Of a DNA stretch of 7,466 nt, positions 6,125 through 7,466 are shown piece by piece. How positions within the stretch are numbered: the first letter of the stretch is position 1; every line of letters starts with the position of its first letter. The notes under the pieces are model-generated. The model was given only the letters and a program-made list of their open reading frames with translations. It ran no database searches and was not told the DNA's origin. A program made the position numbers and the translations under genes. The DNA comes from DATJHM01 sp035493895 (lineage in GTDB: Bacteria > Chloroflexota > Ktedonobacteria > Ktedonobacterales > Ktedonobacteraceae), in contig DATJHM010000090.1 of assembly GCA_035493895.1 (NCBI GenBank), forward strand, positions 1-7,466. The letters are read 5' to 3'.

Positions 6125-7466
6125 ATGCCTGAACTTGACGCCCCCATTCGCGATGTTACCGTTTATAGCGACCGCGCGCTGATTACACGCCAGGGCAAAC
6201 TTGAACTTGAGGCAGGTGAACATGAGATACGCGTAAACAATCTGCCACAGTTTATTCAGGAATCACTGCGCGCTGCGGGCAGTGGTCCCCAGGGCACGCG
6301 CATCCTCAACGTCGATATCACCACGGCCTTTTATAGTCGTCCTCCCGAAACAGAACTTCTAACCCTTCAAACCGAGCTGGATCTTCTCATCCAGAAACAA
6401 CAATTGCTCAAAGCTCGCCAGGATGCACTCAATGATCGACGTAACTGGCTCCGCGCGCTCGGCGAACAGTCACGCGACTTTGCACGCGGTCTGGCCCAGG
6501 GACAGATGAAACCACAGGACTGCGCCGATTTTTTTAGCTTCACCAGCGATCAGGCGCTCAAGGACGCTCAGGCTGCCCAGGATCTCGAAATTCAACTCAA
6601 GCAGGTAAAACAGGATATTGAGGCAAAAAAACGCGAGCTTACCTGGAAACAAGGAACCGGACCAAGCGATCGCCTCGCAGCCCTGATTACCGTTGAGCTG
6701 GCAGAAGCTGGCACGTTCGAACTCGAGATCTCTTATCTGATCATGAACGCATCATGGTATCCACAATACGATGTGCGCGTGCAATCCGGCGAAGACGAGG
6801 AAAAAGGTGAGGTAGAACTCACGTACATTGGCATGGTGCAGCAAAAAACTGGCGAAAACTGGGAGCATGTCCAACTCTCCCTCTCCACCGCACGCCCCAG
6901 CCTCGCCTCAATCTTGCCCGAACTACAACCGTGGTATCTCAGCAATTATCAACCACCCATACCACGACGCCCTGCGATGGCAGCAATGCAGCGTGCTCAT
7001 CTTAGCCGGGGCGTGGCAAAAAAGGCGCAGAGCGAGGGCGCAGATGAAGATGAGGAACAATTTGGCGGAGCCGAGAACTATCTCTACGCCCCCGCAATGG
7101 CAATGCCTGCTGCCCCTCTCCCGGTAGCCGCCGAGATCGCGACCACGACGGTTGAGAAAGCTGGAGCTGCATTCGTCTTTCGCGCAGGCCGCTCGGTCGA
7201 TATTCCCTCTGACAACTCTCCGCATAAAACGACCATTGCGCGCGATGGTCTGCCCTGCGCATTCGATTATGTCACAGCGCCTGCCATTGAGGAGAACGCG
7301 CATCTCCGTGCCACCATCACGAATACTACCGAACGCGTTCTGCTCGCAGGCAAAACCAATATCTTTCTGAGCGGCGAATACGTTGGCACCAGCGCAATTA
7401 ACCAGATTGCGCCCACCGAGGAACTCAAACTCTTTCTGGGCATTGACGATAATATCAAGGTCAAAC
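6125..7466 (+). CDS. Mucoidy inhibitor MuiA-like protein (DUF4140/DUF4139), cut by the right edge
   Basis: The 447 visible codons match the MuiA-like family. The N-terminal DUF4140-like part has IRDVTVYSDRALITRQG (8-24), NNLPQFIQESLRAAGSG (38-54) and ILNVDI (60-65). A Gln/Lys/Glu-rich helical segment (about 73-175) probably forms a coiled coil. DUF4139 begins near 185 with ISYLIMNASWYPQYDVRV (202-219) and LTYIGMVQQKTGENW (232-246), followed by LSLSTARPS (251-259). A low-complexity Ala/Pro/Met and acidic insert (about 276-345) interrupts it, after which FLSGEYVGTSAI and ELKLFLGIDDNIKVK resume the beta-rich domain just before the edge. The name comes from a rhizobial gene affecting mucoid growth; the biochemical activity is unknown, and a role at the cell surface is only suggested by that name. 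No signal peptide is seen at the N-terminus. It is divergent from the TIR-TPR gene, with a strong Shine-Dalgarno. Confidence 0.88.
   Translation, partial: MPELDAPIRDVTVYSDRALITRQGKLELEAGEHEIRVNNLPQFIQESLRAAGSGPQGTRILNVDITTAFYSRPPETELLTLQTELDLLIQKQQLLKARQDALNDRRNWLRALGEQSRDFARGLAQGQMKPQDCADFFSFTSDQALKDAQAAQDLEIQLKQVKQDIEAKKRELTWKQGTGPSDRLAALITVELAEAGTFELEISYLIMNASWYPQYDVRVQSGEDEEKGEVELTYIGMVQQKTGENWEHVQLSLSTARPSLASILPELQPWYLSNYQPPIPRRPAMAAMQRAHLSRGVAKKAQSEGADEDEEQFGGAENYLYAPAMAMPAAPLPVAAEIATTTVEKAGAAFVFRAGRSVDIPSDNSPHKTTIARDGLPCAFDYVTAPAIEENAHLRATITNTTERVLLAGKTNIFLSGEYVGTSAINQIAPTEELKLFLGIDDNIKVK

Noticed and set aside
6923..7303. 126-codon minus-strand frame opposite the MuiA-like gene
   Set aside because: It is antisense to conserved DUF4139 coding sequence, with a Cys/Arg-rich composition typical of shadow frames.

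Overview
The window holds four protein genes in a compact layout of moderate GC content. Three lie on the minus strand, transcribed right to left in the order TIR-TPR gene, mutS, mutL. One lies on the plus strand at the right edge, a mucoidy-inhibitor-like (MuiA) DUF4140/DUF4139 gene. mutL runs off the left edge (553 codons visible) and the MuiA-like gene runs off the right edge (447 codons visible). No RNA gene, insertion sequence, CRISPR array or integrase was seen.

The organism looks like a soil-type bacterium with a large genome. I favour Chloroflexota, class Ktedonobacteria. The reasons are the mutS-mutL pair with an endonuclease-type MutL (unlike enterobacteria), a TIR domain of the 'EMKRA..RHE.G..VIPI.L' kind that I associate with Ktedonobacteria and Cyanobacteria, and the tetratricopeptide and MuiA-like families. 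This placement is inferred from family resemblance only.

Left half (1-4343): mutS and mutL form one translational unit. The mutS stop and mutL start share an ATGA at 1656-1659. mutS has its own sigma-70-type promoter (TTGACA, 17-base spacer, TATAGT) at 4388-4416, about 45 bases ahead of its start. MutS recognises mispairs; MutL carries the GHKL ATPase and, from its DQHR..E....E motif, probably the strand-nicking activity used by bacteria without MutH. The most intriguing detail is at this junction. An in-frame dnaX-type slippery heptamer (A AAA AAG, 1680-1686 minus) lies eight codons before the mutS stop. The -1 frame after it is open and enters mutL exactly in frame, so a frameshift would yield a MutS-MutL fusion protein.

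Middle (4344-6124): a 260-base gap carries the mutS promoter and some inverted repeats. Next comes a 410-residue protein with an N-terminal TIR domain (probable NAD-cleaving or signalling module), four TPR repeats and a tail of twelve clean heptapeptides (consensus E-A-D/N-R-R-P-x) encoded by a 252-base array of 21-base tandem repeats. A 288-base divergent intergenic region then separates it from the MuiA-like gene and contains candidate promoter elements and dyads.

Right end (6125-7466): the MuiA-like gene starts with a strong Shine-Dalgarno. It has no visible functional link to mismatch repair or to the TIR protein.
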